From positions 1-11,453 of the forward strand of contig JASHVB010000506.1 in assembly GCA_030039695.1 (NCBI GenBank): a DNA stretch of 11,453 nucleotides, written 5' to 3'. Of the stretch, positions 1-7,609 are shown in pieces (positions within the stretch are counted from its first letter, which is position 1; each line of letters begins with the position of its first letter). Origin of the DNA: Acetobacteraceae bacterium (GTDB lineage: Bacteria > Pseudomonadota > Alphaproteobacteria > Acetobacterales > Acetobacteraceae). A program made the translations under genes and the position numbers. Below the pieces are notes generated by a model, which was not told the DNA's origin, searched no databases, and was given only the letters and a program-made list of their open reading frames with translations.

Positions 1-660
1 GTCATAGCCCGCCGACTAACCGAAGCGAAATCGACCATTCCGCATTTCTACGTGTCGATGGATGTTGAGATTGATGCGCTGAACACCCTGATCGCCGAGC
101 TGAATGCGAAATCGCCGAAGGAGGGGCCCAACGCCTATCTGATCACCATCAATGACATGGTGATCAAGGCCGCCGCGGCGGCGCTACGCCGCGTGCCGAC
201 CGTGAATGCCAGCTGGACTGACGAGGGAATGGTGTTTTACGACGAGGTAGACATCAGCGTTGCGGTGGCGATCCCGGACGGGCTGATCACGCCGATCATC
301 CGCCAAGCCGACCAGAAGGGCTTGGCGACCATCAGCCGCGAGATGAAGGACCTTGCCGCCCGCGCGCGCGCCGGCAAGCTGAAACCGGAGGAGTATCAGG
401 GCGGCGGGTTCTCGATCTCCAACATGGGGATGTTTGGCGTGTCCGAGTTCGCGGCGATTATCAACCCGCCGCAAGCTGCGATTTTGGCGGTCGCCGCGGG
501 GCGCAAGCGGCCGGTGGTGAAGGCCGACGCACTCGCGATTGCGACAGTGATGACATGCACGATGGCCGTGGACCACCGTGTGGTCGACGGAGCGCTCGGA
601 GCGCAATGGCTGAGGGAGTTCAAGCGGATCGTGGAGGATCCGCTGAGCCTGCTGCTTTGA
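1..660 (+). CDS. pdhC: Pyruvate dehydrogenase complex E2 (dihydrolipoamide acetyltransferase), C-terminal part
   Basis: Reading frame 1 is open from the first base (VIARRLTEAKSTIPHFY...) to a TGA at 658-660, giving 219 residues. The start lies left of the window, so the lipoyl and E1/E3-binding domains are not visible. What remains is the catalytic acetyltransferase domain, which moves the acetyl group from lipoamide to CoA. The active-site motif DHRVVDG is at fragment residues 191-197, with His192 and Asp196. The loop FSISNMGMFGV (codons from about base 408) fits pyruvate dehydrogenase E2; 2-oxoglutarate E2 usually has a double-Gly version here. The fragment has no lesions and ends at the usual place for the family. 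The ATG at 52 is internal, since homology continues upstream of it. A GNAT gene and lpd (E3) follow on the same strand, as in a pdh operon. Family assignment is firm; the pyruvate specificity is inferred from motif and context. Confidence 0.93.
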   Translation, partial: VIARRLTEAKSTIPHFYVSMDVEIDALNTLIAELNAKSPKEGPNAYLITINDMVIKAAAAALRRVPTVNASWTDEGMVFYDEVDISVAVAIPDGLITPIIRQADQKGLATISREMKDLAARARAGKLKPEEYQGGGFSISNMGMFGVSEFAAIINPPQAAILAVAAGRKRPVVKADALAIATVMTCTMAVDHRVVDGALGAQWLREFKRIVEDPLSLLL

Positions 661-665
661 TCGCG

Positions 666-688
666 GCCCCCGCAGCGGAAGAGGGGGC
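666..688 (+). repeat. GC-rich hairpin at the E2/GNAT junction, overlapping the GNAT ribosome binding site
   Basis: Bases 666-671 (gccccc) pair perfectly with 683-688 (gggggc) around an 11-base loop. The 3' arm contains the purine-rich stretch just before the ATG at 690, the only candidate Shine-Dalgarno sequence for the GNAT gene. The stem could therefore limit translation of that gene, or it could simply be a worn REP-like element. No T-run follows, so it does not look like an intrinsic terminator. Confidence 0.4.
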
Positions 689-689
689 G

Positions 690-1190
690 ATGGAGGCCCT
701 GCCACACCACGCATTCATTCTTCGTGAAGCCACGCCTGCCGACGTGCCGGACGTGTTGCGCTTAGTCCGTGGTCTCGCGGACTACGAGCGCCTGCTGCAC
801 GAGGTCGTCATGACTGAATCCGAGCTGCATGCGGCCTTGTTTGGCCCGCGCCCCCTCGCCTACGCGCAGCTTGCCGAGGCCGAAGGCAAAGCGGTCGGCC
901 TCGCCCTTTGGTACCACACGTTCAGCACCTTCTGCGGGCGCCCCGATATCTTCCTCGAAGACCTGTTCGTCGAGCCGCAGTACCGCGGCCACGGCATCGG
1001 CCTCGCGCTGCTGCGTTACCTCGCGCAACGCGCCGTCGCGGACCAATGCCGCCGCGTCGAATGGCGCGTTCTAAACTGGAATGCGCCATCCATCGCGTTC
1101 TATGAAAGCCTTGGCACAACGCGTATGGAGGACTGGCACGTACGGCGGCTGGAAGGCGACGCACTGGCCGCACTCGCCCAAGGAGCATGA
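690..1190 (+). CDS. GNAT-family N-acetyltransferase, SAT/thialysine-acetyltransferase-like
   Basis: 166 residues from the ATG at 690. The frame is open further left, to 555, but that extension lies inside the E2 gene, and the purine run gaagaggggg precedes this ATG. The protein should transfer acetyl from acetyl-CoA to an amine. Motif A is IFLEDLFVEPQYRGHGIG at residues 87-104, with the acyl-CoA pyrophosphate loop QYRGHGIG at 97-104. The stretch HTFSTFCGRP before it and WNAPSIAFYESLG at 130-142 resemble the spermidine/spermine N1-acetyltransferase (SAT1/SAT2) subfamily. Substrate cannot be read from sequence: polyamine, thialysine-like amino acid or another small amine are all possible. The gene sits 29 bases after E2 and ends one base before the lpd ATG, so it is almost certainly co-transcribed and translationally coupled with lpd. 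Fold call is strong, substrate unknown. Confidence 0.88.
   Translation: MEALPHHAFILREATPADVPDVLRLVRGLADYERLLHEVVMTESELHAALFGPRPLAYAQLAEAEGKAVGLALWYHTFSTFCGRPDIFLEDLFVEPQYRGHGIGLALLRYLAQRAVADQCRRVEWRVLNWNAPSIAFYESLGTTRMEDWHVRRLEGDALAALAQGA
1181..1185 (+). promoter_or_regulatory. Ribosome binding site fixing the lpd start
   Basis: aggag lies six bases before the ATG at 1192, inside the last codons of the GNAT gene. It selects this ATG over upstream in-frame starts (the frame is open from 1081) and gives an N-terminus MADQSFDVVILGGG typical of the family. Confidence 0.8.
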
Positions 1191-1191
1191 C

Positions 1192-2592
1192 ATGGCTGAC
1201 CAAAGCTTCGACGTTGTCATCCTGGGCGGCGGGCCGGGTGGCTATGTCGCAGCGATCCGCGCCTCACAGCTCGGCATGAAGACGGCGCTGGTCGAGCGCG
1301 AAAACCTTGGCGGTATCTGTCTGAACTGGGGCTGCATTCCGACCAAGGCGCTGCTGCGCACCTCGGAGATCAACCACCTGCTGCATCATTTGCCGGACTT
1401 CGGTTTCGCACAGGTGGACGCAAAATTTGACCTCAACCGGGTCGTAAAGCGGTCGCGTGCCGTGGCCAAGCAGCTTTCCAACGGCGTCGCGCATCTGATG
1501 CGCAAGCACAAGGTCTCAGTGTTCGACGGCAGCGGCAAACTCGTCGGCAAGCAGACCGTGACCGTGGAGAAGGACGGCAAGCCGGTTGCGACGCTGAACT
1601 CGCCGCACATCATCCTGGCAACCGGCGCGCGCGCGCGCGAGCTTCCCGGCATCGAGGCGGACGGCAAGTTGATCTGAACCTACCGCCACGCGATGGTACC
1701 CGAAGCGTTTCCGAAATCCCTGCTCGTGATCGGCTCCGGCGCGATCGGCATCGAGTTCGCAAGCTTTTATCTCAACATGGGCGCCGCCGTGACCGTGGTG
1801 GAAGTGCTGCCGCGCATTCTCCCGGTCGAGGACGCGGAAATCTCAGCCTTCGCGCACAAGGCGTTTGAGCGACAGGGCATGAAGATCATGACCGGCGCAA
1901 CGGTGAATGGCGTGAAGAAGGGCGCGGACAGCGTTACCGTCTCGGTGGCGGCCGACGGCAAGGCGCAGCAGATCACGGTCGATCGCGTGATATCCGCTGT
2001 CGGCATCGTCGGCAATGTGGAAGGGATCGGCATCGAGGGCACCGGTGTGACGGTTGAGCGCACACATGTGGTGATCGACGAATTCGGCCGCACCGGCGAG
2101 CCTGGCGTCTATGCGATCGGCGATCTCGTCGGCCCGCCATGGCTCGCGCACAAGGCGATGCATGAAGGCGTAATCTGCGTGGAAAAGATCGCAGGACTGA
2201 ACGACGTGCATGCAATGGACGTGCGCAACATCCCCGGCTGCACCTATTGCCGCCCACAGGTTGCGTCAGTGGGGCTAACGGAGGCACACGCAAAGGAACT
2301 CGGCTATGAGGTGAAGGTCGGGCACTTCCCGTTTATCGGCAACGGCAAGGCAATCGCCATGGGTGAGCCGGAAGGGCTGGTGAAGACCGTGTTCGATGCG
2401 AAGACCGGCGAGTTGCTCGGCGCGCACATGATCGGCGCGGAAGTGACCGAACTGATCCAGGGCTACACCATCGCCCGCACGCTGGAGAGCACCGAAGCGG
2501 AGCTGAAGCGCACCGTGTTCCCACATCCGACAATCAGCGAAACGATGCACGAGGCAGTGCTGGACGCCTACGGCGAGGTGCTGCACATCTGA
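1192..2592 (+). pseudogene. lpdA: Dihydrolipoamide dehydrogenase (E3) gene interrupted by one in-frame TGA
   Basis: E3 reoxidises dihydrolipoamide on E2 with FAD and NAD+. Read through the stop, the frame gives 466 residues, the normal family length. Visible parts: FAD-binding ILGGGPGGY (10-18); redox disulfide Cys43/Cys48 in GGICLNWGCIPTK; NAD-binding VIGSGAIGIEFAS in the second half; FAD motif YAIGDLVGPP; dimerisation domain beginning CTYCRPQVASVGLTE; catalytic His and Glu in HPTISE near the C-terminus. The only defect is TGA at 1675-1677 (codon 162), where relatives read LIWTYR and this reads LI-stop-TYR. A single G-to-A change in TGG explains it. Both sides stay in the same frame with no other lesion, and codon use does not change. 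As written, the gene makes a 161-residue FAD-domain fragment; the downstream ATG at 1693 has no Shine-Dalgarno sequence. It may be a very young pseudogene, a sequence error, or a read-through gene. Another lpd copy elsewhere is possible. Confidence 0.85.
1675..1677 (+). other. In-frame TGA at a conserved Trp codon of lpd
   Basis: The triplet lies between codons for Leu-Ile and Thr-Tyr-Arg. The next base is A. Two frames of lpd joined through this triplet give continuous family sequence, so it is a substitution and not a frameshift. Seven other genes in the window use TGA as a true stop, which argues against a changed genetic code. Confidence 0.85.
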
Positions 2593-2706
2593 TCTCCGCC
2601 TTGCATGTCGAGCTGAGCACGGCTGATCCCGACGCGCGCCCGGTGGTGATCTACGCCGTGATGACGACCTCCGACACCGCCTCGCGCGCACGTCCTGGCG
2701 TTGGCG
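2593..2706. other. Convergent intergenic gap between lpd and smc
   Basis: 114 bases separate two genes that end toward each other. Only weak short inverted repeats are present (for example cacggc at 2618-2623 and gccgtg at 2655-2660, 31 bases apart). No hairpin followed by a T-run, so no intrinsic terminator could be called on either strand. Confidence 0.5.
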
Positions 2707-5700
2707 TCACTCCGCCGCCATCCGCGGACCTTCGGCCAACGCGGCCGCCCGCACCAGGTCGACCGACAGCAGACGAGACACCCCGCGTTCCTGCATCGTC
2801 ACGCCATACAAACGATCCATCCGCGCCATCGTCAGCGGGTGGTGCGTCACCACGAGGAAACGCGTGCCCGTCTCTCGCACCATGTCGTCGAGCAAGGTGC
2901 AGAACCGCTCCACGTTCGCGTCGTCCAGTGGCGCATCGACTTCGTCCAGCACGCACACCGGCGCCGGATTGCAGCGGAACACGGCGAAGATCAGCGACAG
3001 TGCGGTAAGCGCTTGTTCGCCGCCCGACAGAAGCGACAGCGTCGCCAGCTTCTTCCCCGCCGGCTGTGCGTAGATCTCCAGTCCCGCCTCCAGCGGATCC
3101 TCCGATCCCACCAGCGCCAGATGCGCCCGCCCGCCGCCAAACATGCGGCAGAACAACGCCTGAAAGTGCCGGTCGACTTCCTGGAACACCGTATTCAGCC
3201 GCTCGCGCCCCTCGCGGTTCAGATGGCCGATCGAGCCGCGCAGCTTGGCGATCGCCGTGGTGATCTCGTCGCGCTCGCCGACGATGGCCGCCATCTGCTT
3301 CTCCACCTCCGCGGCTTCGACGTCGGCGCGCAGGTTCACTGGCCCCATGTCCTCGCGCTCTTTCAACAGCCGTTCCAGTCGCCGTCGTGCCTTGTCCTCC
3401 ACCTCCGGCGTAATTGCAGCCGGCGGATCCGGCAACGCTGCATCCGCCCCCAGCCGTTCGACGATCCGCTCGGCGACAGTGCCCCAAACTTGATCTGCCT
3501 GGGACGCGGCGCCTTCCGCACGGACCACGCCCTCGCGCGCCGCCGCCAGCACCCCCTCCGCTGCCCGAGCATCGCGGTTGGCCACCACCGCATGCGCCTC
3601 CGCCGCGGCCAACGCCGCGGTCGCGCGCCGATGCGCCGCCTCGGCTGCCTCGAGCAGGTCCAGAGCCTCCGCCCGCCGTGCCGCTACCGCCTCAGGCGCC
3701 GCCTCCAGTGCCGCATGCTCGTCGACAGCTGCCGCGCGCCGAGTCTGCAGGTCCGCCACCCGTGCCGCCGCGTCGGCGGCTCGCGCCGACCAGTCGGCGC
3801 GTTCGGTCGCGATCCGCTGCCGCCGGGCGACCCGCGCCGCATGCTCGCGCAGAAGGGTCTCATGCTCCGCTCGCGCCGCATGCTCGCGCGCCCGAGCCGC
3901 CGTCAGCGCTGCGCGCATTTGCTCCACCGCCGCCCGCAGTGCATTCAGGTCTGGCAACGCCGCATGCGCCGCGCGGGCCCGTTCGAGTCCCGCCTCGGCC
4001 TCCGCGTGCTCCGCTGCCTGCCGTGCGATCTGTTCATCCACCGCGGCCAGCCGAGCCGTCGCCGACGCCGCCTGTCCGCGCAGTCCTACCAGCGCCGCCC
4101 GGGCCTGTTCGAGGCGTGCCTCCGCCTCGCGTCGCGCCGTCCGGCAGCGCTGTTCTGCCGCCGCAGACTCCTGTGCCGAGGTCTCCGCCTCGGCCCGTGT
4201 CGCCCGAGCCGCTGCCGCATCCGCCTCGGCCGCCGTCGTTTGCAAGCGCAGCACCACCAGTCGGTTGCGCTGCTGCAGCCGGACCGCCGCCGCTGTCGGC
4301 GTGCCGGTACGGATCGCGTAGCCGTCCCAGCGCCACACCGCACCGGCGCGCGACACCAGGGTCTGTCCCGGCGCCAGCGCGGCCTGCCGTGCGTCGCCCG
4401 CCGCATCGTCGTCCACCAGCCCGATCTGCGACAGAGCACGCGCCAATGCTGCAGGGCCACGTACCAGCTCGGCCATCGCCACGACATCATCGGGCAACGC
4501 CGGGACCGGATCGAACGGCGGGAGCTCCCGCCAATGTCGCGCCGCGTCTGGGTCCAGAGCAGAGGTCAGCTCCTCACCCAAAACCGCACCCAATGCCGTC
4601 TCCAGCCCGTCGGGAACGTCCAGAGCGTCGACCATCGGTGGCCAGCGCTCGCCGTCCTTCACCGCCAGCACATCGGCCAGAGCCTGCGACTCGGCCGCCA
4701 GCCGCGCACGACCCGATTCGGCCGCCGCTTCGGCCTGCCGAGCGTTCGCCAGCGCCGCTGCCGCCGCCGCCCGCACATGCTCTATATCGTCCAGCGCCCT
4801 GCGGAGCTCCGTCACCGCCAATTCGGCCGCATCCTGTTCGGCTTGGGCCGAGTCCAGCCGAGCGGGGTCCACTTGCTGCACAGCGATGCGGCCGCGTTCC
4901 CCCGCGAGCCGGGCCGCATGCTCTGCCAGCCGCTGTGCCCGCTGCTCTGCTTGCAGCAGAAGCTGCGACACCGAATGGGTACGTGCATTCGCCTCGGCCG
5001 CCGCGTCCGTGGCGCGATTGGCGTCCGCCTCCGCGGCTCGTGCCGCTTCGGCCGCCGCCAGGGCAGCCGATTCAGTTGCCGCGGCATGGTCGGCATGGCC
5101 CGATTGGGCTTCCGCCAGAGCCACGTCTTCCGCAAGCAGTCGTTCTTCCGCCACCCCTGCGTCGTGCCGCAACTGCTCGGCATGCGCTAGATCGTTGCGC
5201 AATTGCTCCAATCGGCGAACCGCCTCGACCAGGGCCGTCCGCGCCCGTTCTTCTTCCGCCGCAATTTGCTCTTGTGCCACGCGAAGGCGTTCCAGCGCCG
5301 TGCGCGTCTCGGCTTCACCCTCGCGCAAAGCGGGTAAACCGGCCGCGGCCTGCGTCGCCAAAGCGCTGGCTGCCGTTGCTGCCGCGGTCGCTTCCGCCAC
5401 GGCGAGGCTGGCGGCATGCAGCGCTGCCTGCGCCGCCGCCCGTGTCGCCTCGACCTGGGCACGTTGGATCGCCAGCAGCTCCGATTCAGCAGAGCGAATC
5501 GCCCCGGAGATGTTGCGATAGCGGCTGGCCTGACGTGCCTGGCGCTTCAGTGCCGCGAGCTGGGTCTCCAATTGGCCGCGTAGATCCTCCGCGCGCGCCA
5601 GGTTCGCCTCGGCGGCACGCAACTTCAGCTCCGCCTCGTGCCGGCGGGCGTGCAGGCCGGTGATGCCGGCGGCTTCCTCCAGCACGGCGCGACGCTCTTC

Positions 5701-6177
5701 CGGCCGCGAATTGACCAGAGCGCCGACCCGGCCTTGGCTGACCAGCCCCGAGGCGCGCGCGCCGGACGCCAGGTCCGCGAATAGCGTCTGCACGTCGCGG
5801 GCACGCACTTCAGCGCCGTTCACGCGGTACGTACTCCCGGAGCCGCGCTCAATCTGCCGGCTGATCTGCAGCTCTACTTGTTCGTGAAATGGCGGCGGCA
5901 CGGCACCCGCGGTGTCGTCGAGGAAAACTGTGACCTCGGCGAGGCTGCGCGCCGGGCGGCCGACGGTGCCGGCGAAAATCACGTCGTCCATCTCGCCGCC
6001 GCGCAGGCTGCGGGCGCTGGTCTCGCCCATCGCCCAGCGCAGCGCTTCTACCACGTTGGACTTGCCGCAACCGTTCGGGCCGACGATTCCGGTCAGGCCG
6101 GACATGATCTCGACACTGACCGGCTCGGCGAAGCTCTTGAAGCCGGCGATGCGCAGGCGGCGGAAGCTGACCGGCAT
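2707..6177 (-). CDS. smc: Chromosome segregation/condensation ATPase SMC
   Basis: Complete 1156-residue SMC, a usual bacterial length. The dimer with ScpAB organises and helps segregate the chromosome. Order of parts: N-terminal ABC half-head with Walker A GPNGCGKSN at 33-41; head region with QGRVGALVNSRPEERR before the first coiled coil; long Ala/Glu/Arg-rich coiled coil from about 170 to 510; hinge at about 515-625; returning coiled coil to about 1000; C-terminal half-head with signature LSGGEQ from 1050 and Walker B VCVLDEVDAPLD with Asp1078 and catalytic Glu1079. All ATPase motifs are intact. The ATG at 6177 gives the standard MPVSFRRLRIAGFKSF start; only a weak tagg-type Shine-Dalgarno is seen. 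It lies 87 bases after the dsbA-like gene on the same strand and may be co-transcribed with it. The very biased base composition of the coiled coil opens long meaningless frames on the other strand. Confidence 0.97.
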   Translation of the reverse strand: MPVSFRRLRIAGFKSFAEPVSVEIMSGLTGIVGPNGCGKSNVVEALRWAMGETSARSLRGGEMDDVIFAGTVGRPARSLAEVTVFLDDTAGAVPPPFHEQVELQISRQIERGSGSTYRVNGAEVRARDVQTLFADLASGARASGLVSQGRVGALVNSRPEERRAVLEEAAGITGLHARRHEAELKLRAAEANLARAEDLRGQLETQLAALKRQARQASRYRNISGAIRSAESELLAIQRAQVEATRAAAQAALHAASLAVAEATAAATAASALATQAAAGLPALREGEAETRTALERLRVAQEQIAAEEERARTALVEAVRRLEQLRNDLAHAEQLRHDAGVAEERLLAEDVALAEAQSGHADHAAATESAALAAAEAARAAEADANRATDAAAEANARTHSVSQLLLQAEQRAQRLAEHAARLAGERGRIAVQQVDPARLDSAQAEQDAAELAVTELRRALDDIEHVRAAAAAALANARQAEAAAESGRARLAAESQALADVLAVKDGERWPPMVDALDVPDGLETALGAVLGEELTSALDPDAARHWRELPPFDPVPALPDDVVAMAELVRGPAALARALSQIGLVDDDAAGDARQAALAPGQTLVSRAGAVWRWDGYAIRTGTPTAAAVRLQQRNRLVVLRLQTTAAEADAAAARATRAEAETSAQESAAAEQRCRTARREAEARLEQARAALVGLRGQAASATARLAAVDEQIARQAAEHAEAEAGLERARAAHAALPDLNALRAAVEQMRAALTAARAREHAARAEHETLLREHAARVARRQRIATERADWSARAADAAARVADLQTRRAAAVDEHAALEAAPEAVAARRAEALDLLEAAEAAHRRATAALAAAEAHAVVANRDARAAEGVLAAAREGVVRAEGAASQADQVWGTVAERIVERLGADAALPDPPAAITPEVEDKARRRLERLLKEREDMGPVNLRADVEAAEVEKQMAAIVGERDEITTAIAKLRGSIGHLNREGRERLNTVFQEVDRHFQALFCRMFGGGRAHLALVGSEDPLEAGLEIYAQPAGKKLATLSLLSGGEQALTALSLIFAVFRCNPAPVCVLDEVDAPLDDANVERFCTLLDDMVRETGTRFLVVTHHPLTMARMDRLYGVTMQERGVSRLLSVDLVRAAALAEGPRMAAE

Positions 6178-6188
6178 GGCGCCTATAC

Positions 6189-6213
6189 GCCTCGCCCGCT
6201 GCGCGGGAGAGGC
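6189..6213. repeat. REP-like palindrome between dsbA-like gene and smc
   Basis: An 11-base arm starting gcctcgcccgc pairs with gcgggagaggc around a tgc loop, with one internal G/A mismatch. It is followed on the + strand by a gtgagggg stretch (6233-6242), a layout common to REP-like intergenic repeats of GC-rich proteobacteria. It would form a stable hairpin in the leader of smc. No T-run follows on the transcribed strand, so it is unlikely to be an ordinary terminator, though it could slow transcription or protect the 3' end of the upstream message. Confidence 0.55.
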
Positions 6214-6264
6214 CGCCGAGCGTTACGACGCCAGTGAGGGGCGAGATGCACGGTCCTTACCTCC

Positions 6265-6864
6265 TTACGCGTCGGGGATCAGCTTTACGAAAGCGCTGTA
6301 CGGCATCTCCCCTGCGTACTTCTGCCCGTTGATCACGAAGCTCGGAGTCGAGTCGATGCTCCACTGCTTCTGCGCATTCGCGCGTTGCTGCAGGATCCAA
6401 TCCCGCAGGCTGGTATCGGCAACCGCCTGGTCGAACGTTTCCCGGCTCATACCCGCCAGTGCGGCGGTTTTCCACAACTCGTCCTTCGAGTTCACGCCCT
6501 CGGCGAATGCCCAGCGATCCTGGTTGGCAAACAGCGCAAGGACGAACGGCGCATAGCGTTCGGGCGGCAGGTAGCGCGCGACCTGGGCGGCCAGCAGGGC
6601 GACCTGGTCGAGCGGGAAATCGCGGAATATCCAGAATACCTTTCCGGTATCGATCAGGTGCTGCTTCACCTGGGGAAACGTCTCGTTAGCGAAGTCCGCA
6701 CAATGCGTGCAGGTCAGCGAGAAGAACTCCTGCACCGTGACTTTGGCGTCCGACCTGCCGAGGGTGCGGTCGGTCTCCTGCGGGTTCACCGCAGCCAGGG
6801 CAAGGTGGGGCGCCACGGCGCCCGCAGTAGCGGTGCACAACAGAATACGGCGGGTCAGGAGCAT
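6265..6864 (-). CDS. DsbA-like periplasmic thiol-disulfide oxidoreductase
   Basis: 199 residues from the ATG at 6864. The frame is open to 6936, but this ATG has AGAGG five bases upstream and begins a signal peptide. The first 24 residues (MLLTRRILLCTATAGAV..., cleavage near ALA-AV) form an export signal; the TRRILL stretch could be a Tat signal, which is uncertain. The thioredoxin fold carries the active site Cys52-Thr-His-Cys55 in FFSLTCTHCADF, and the cis-Pro loop STPSFVING with Pro174. The helical insert between them (DFPLDQVALLAAQVARYL onward) is typical of the DsbA/Com1 group. It should act in the periplasm, forming or exchanging disulfides in exported proteins. No dsbB-type partner is in the window. 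It starts 37 bases after the dciA stop and precedes smc, all on one strand. Whether it is an oxidase or an isomerase cannot be decided. Confidence 0.92.
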   Translation of the reverse strand: MLLTRRILLCTATAGAVAPHLALAAVNPQETDRTLGRSDAKVTVQEFFSLTCTHCADFANETFPQVKQHLIDTGKVFWIFRDFPLDQVALLAAQVARYLPPERYAPFVLALFANQDRWAFAEGVNSKDELWKTAALAGMSRETFDQAVADTSLRDWILQQRANAQKQWSIDSTPSFVINGQKYAGEMPYSAFVKLIPDA

Positions 6865-6901
6865 CTCAACCTCTATATCTGGTATTGTAGGGAAAACGCG
6901 G

Positions 6902-7405
6902 TCAGGCTGTCGAGGTATTCCCACGGGGCGGATCACTGGCCAGCACCGCGCGTCCTAGCGCGGCCAGGGCCGCGCGCAACTCGCCCTCAGGCAACGCGGC
7001 GACAGCGGATTCGGCTGCGGCGGCGACGGCGACCGACACCGGAGCTGGCGGCGCGGCGGGGCGCGGCGCCGGCACGGCGGTCTGCACGAACCGCAGCGCC
7101 TTCACCGTCGGACTGCCGAGGTGGACGTTGATGCGCTCGATCAGTTCGCCAGCGTAGTGCTGCAGCTCCATCGCCACCGGACCGGCGCACGCAATCGTGA
7201 GAGTGCCCGTCACCAAGCGCCGCGGCGCGCTGACCGACGCTAGCAGCGGCCCGACGATCGCCACCCAGTCGGTCATGACCTGCGCCGTTGCCGGACCCGA
7301 GGCGCGGAACACCGCTCGGGTCAGCCGTGGCACCAAAGCGCCGAGCGAGCGCGGACCGTAGAGACGGCGCGCCATTTGGTCAGGCATCGGTTGCTCTATC
7401 GCCAT
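6902..7405 (-). CDS. dciA: DUF721 / DciA-family protein
   Basis: 167 residues from the ATG at 7405. The DUF721 domain covers roughly residues 22-110: WVAIVGPLLASVSAPRRL (47-64), GTLTIACAGPVAMELQH (67-83), then LIERINVHLGSPTVKALRFVQ. In bacteria lacking DnaC/DnaI, DciA helps load the replicative helicase DnaB; this particular alphaproteobacterial form has not been tested as far as the sequence can say. Residues 111-140 are an Ala/Pro-rich linker leading to a short Ala/Leu/Arg-rich tail, consistent with a disordered C-terminus. The start is not certain: a gggg run lies about ten bases before 7405, and ATG at 7387 (MPDQMARR) is also possible; upstream frame to 7522 has no family similarity. It is the first gene of a minus-strand run with the dsbA-like gene and smc, and diverges from mutY. 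Confidence 0.82.
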   Translation of the reverse strand: MAIEQPMPDQMARRLYGPRSLGALVPRLTRAVFRASGPATAQVMTDWVAIVGPLLASVSAPRRLVTGTLTIACAGPVAMELQHYAGELIERINVHLGSPTVKALRFVQTAVPAPRPAAPPAPVSVAVAAAAESAVAALPEGELRAALAALGRAVLASDPPRGNTSTA

Positions 7406-7609
7406 GCCGAAATGCCCCGTCTGCGGCGCCCGTGATCTGCGCCGTCGGCGCAGCGCGCACAAGTCTGCTTCCCCTCCCCGAGAGAGGGGCCGGTGCGGAT
7501 CTGCCGCCTCACCCCAACACACCCCTCATCCAGCGAACGGGGATGCGCTTCTTGTTGGCTCGCTTGGTCGCCTCGCGACGACACCGGGTGCTGTGCCATA
7601 TCTTGAGCC
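7406..7609. promoter_or_regulatory. Divergent dciA/mutY intergenic region
   Basis: 204 bases between two genes that start away from each other, so promoters for both should lie here. No strong -35/-10 pair could be picked with confidence on either strand. About a third of it (7466-7535) is taken by a REP-like sequence, described separately. A start for mutY must be served by the remaining 70 bases. Confidence 0.45.
7471..7535. repeat. REP-like intergenic repeat remnant upstream of mutY
   Basis: cccctc (7471-7476) pairs with gagggg (7484-7489) around a seven-base loop, followed by cctcaccccaacacacccct (about 7508-7527). The combination of a short GC hairpin and a cctcacccc tract resembles the dispersed REP-type repeats of many GC-rich proteobacteria and resembles the element at 6189-6242 read in the opposite orientation. 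Homology of the copies is inferred by eye. Confidence 0.45.

Noticed and set aside
1625..1639. Alternating GC tract as a regulatory or phase-variable repeat
   Set aside because: It encodes family-like GARARE residues in lpd, keeps the frame, and is expected at this base composition.
1675..1677. Selenocysteine codon in lpd
   Set aside because: Relatives have Trp, not Cys, at this position, and it is away from the redox centre. No SECIS-like hairpin was evident just downstream.
1192..2592. Alternative genetic code with TGA = Trp
   Set aside because: E2, GNAT, lpd, smc, dciA, mutY and the nodT-type gene all end at TGA at the expected length, and TGG is used freely for Trp. TGA is a normal stop here.
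2593..2706. Intrinsic terminator between lpd and smc
   Set aside because: No stable hairpin followed by a T-run on either strand.
2701..5190. 829-residue open frame on the + strand
   Set aside because: It is antisense to the well-supported smc coiled coil, very rich in Arg, Leu and Pro, and has no recognisable domain. It is a by-product of the skewed codons of smc.
3414..5663. 749-residue Pro/Arg/Ala-rich open frame on the + strand
   Set aside because: Also antisense to smc; low-complexity composition and no family motifs.
6865..6936. Upstream start of the dsbA-like gene at 6936
   Set aside because: It would overlap the end of dciA and bury the signal peptide; the ATG at 6864 has a good AGAGG site.
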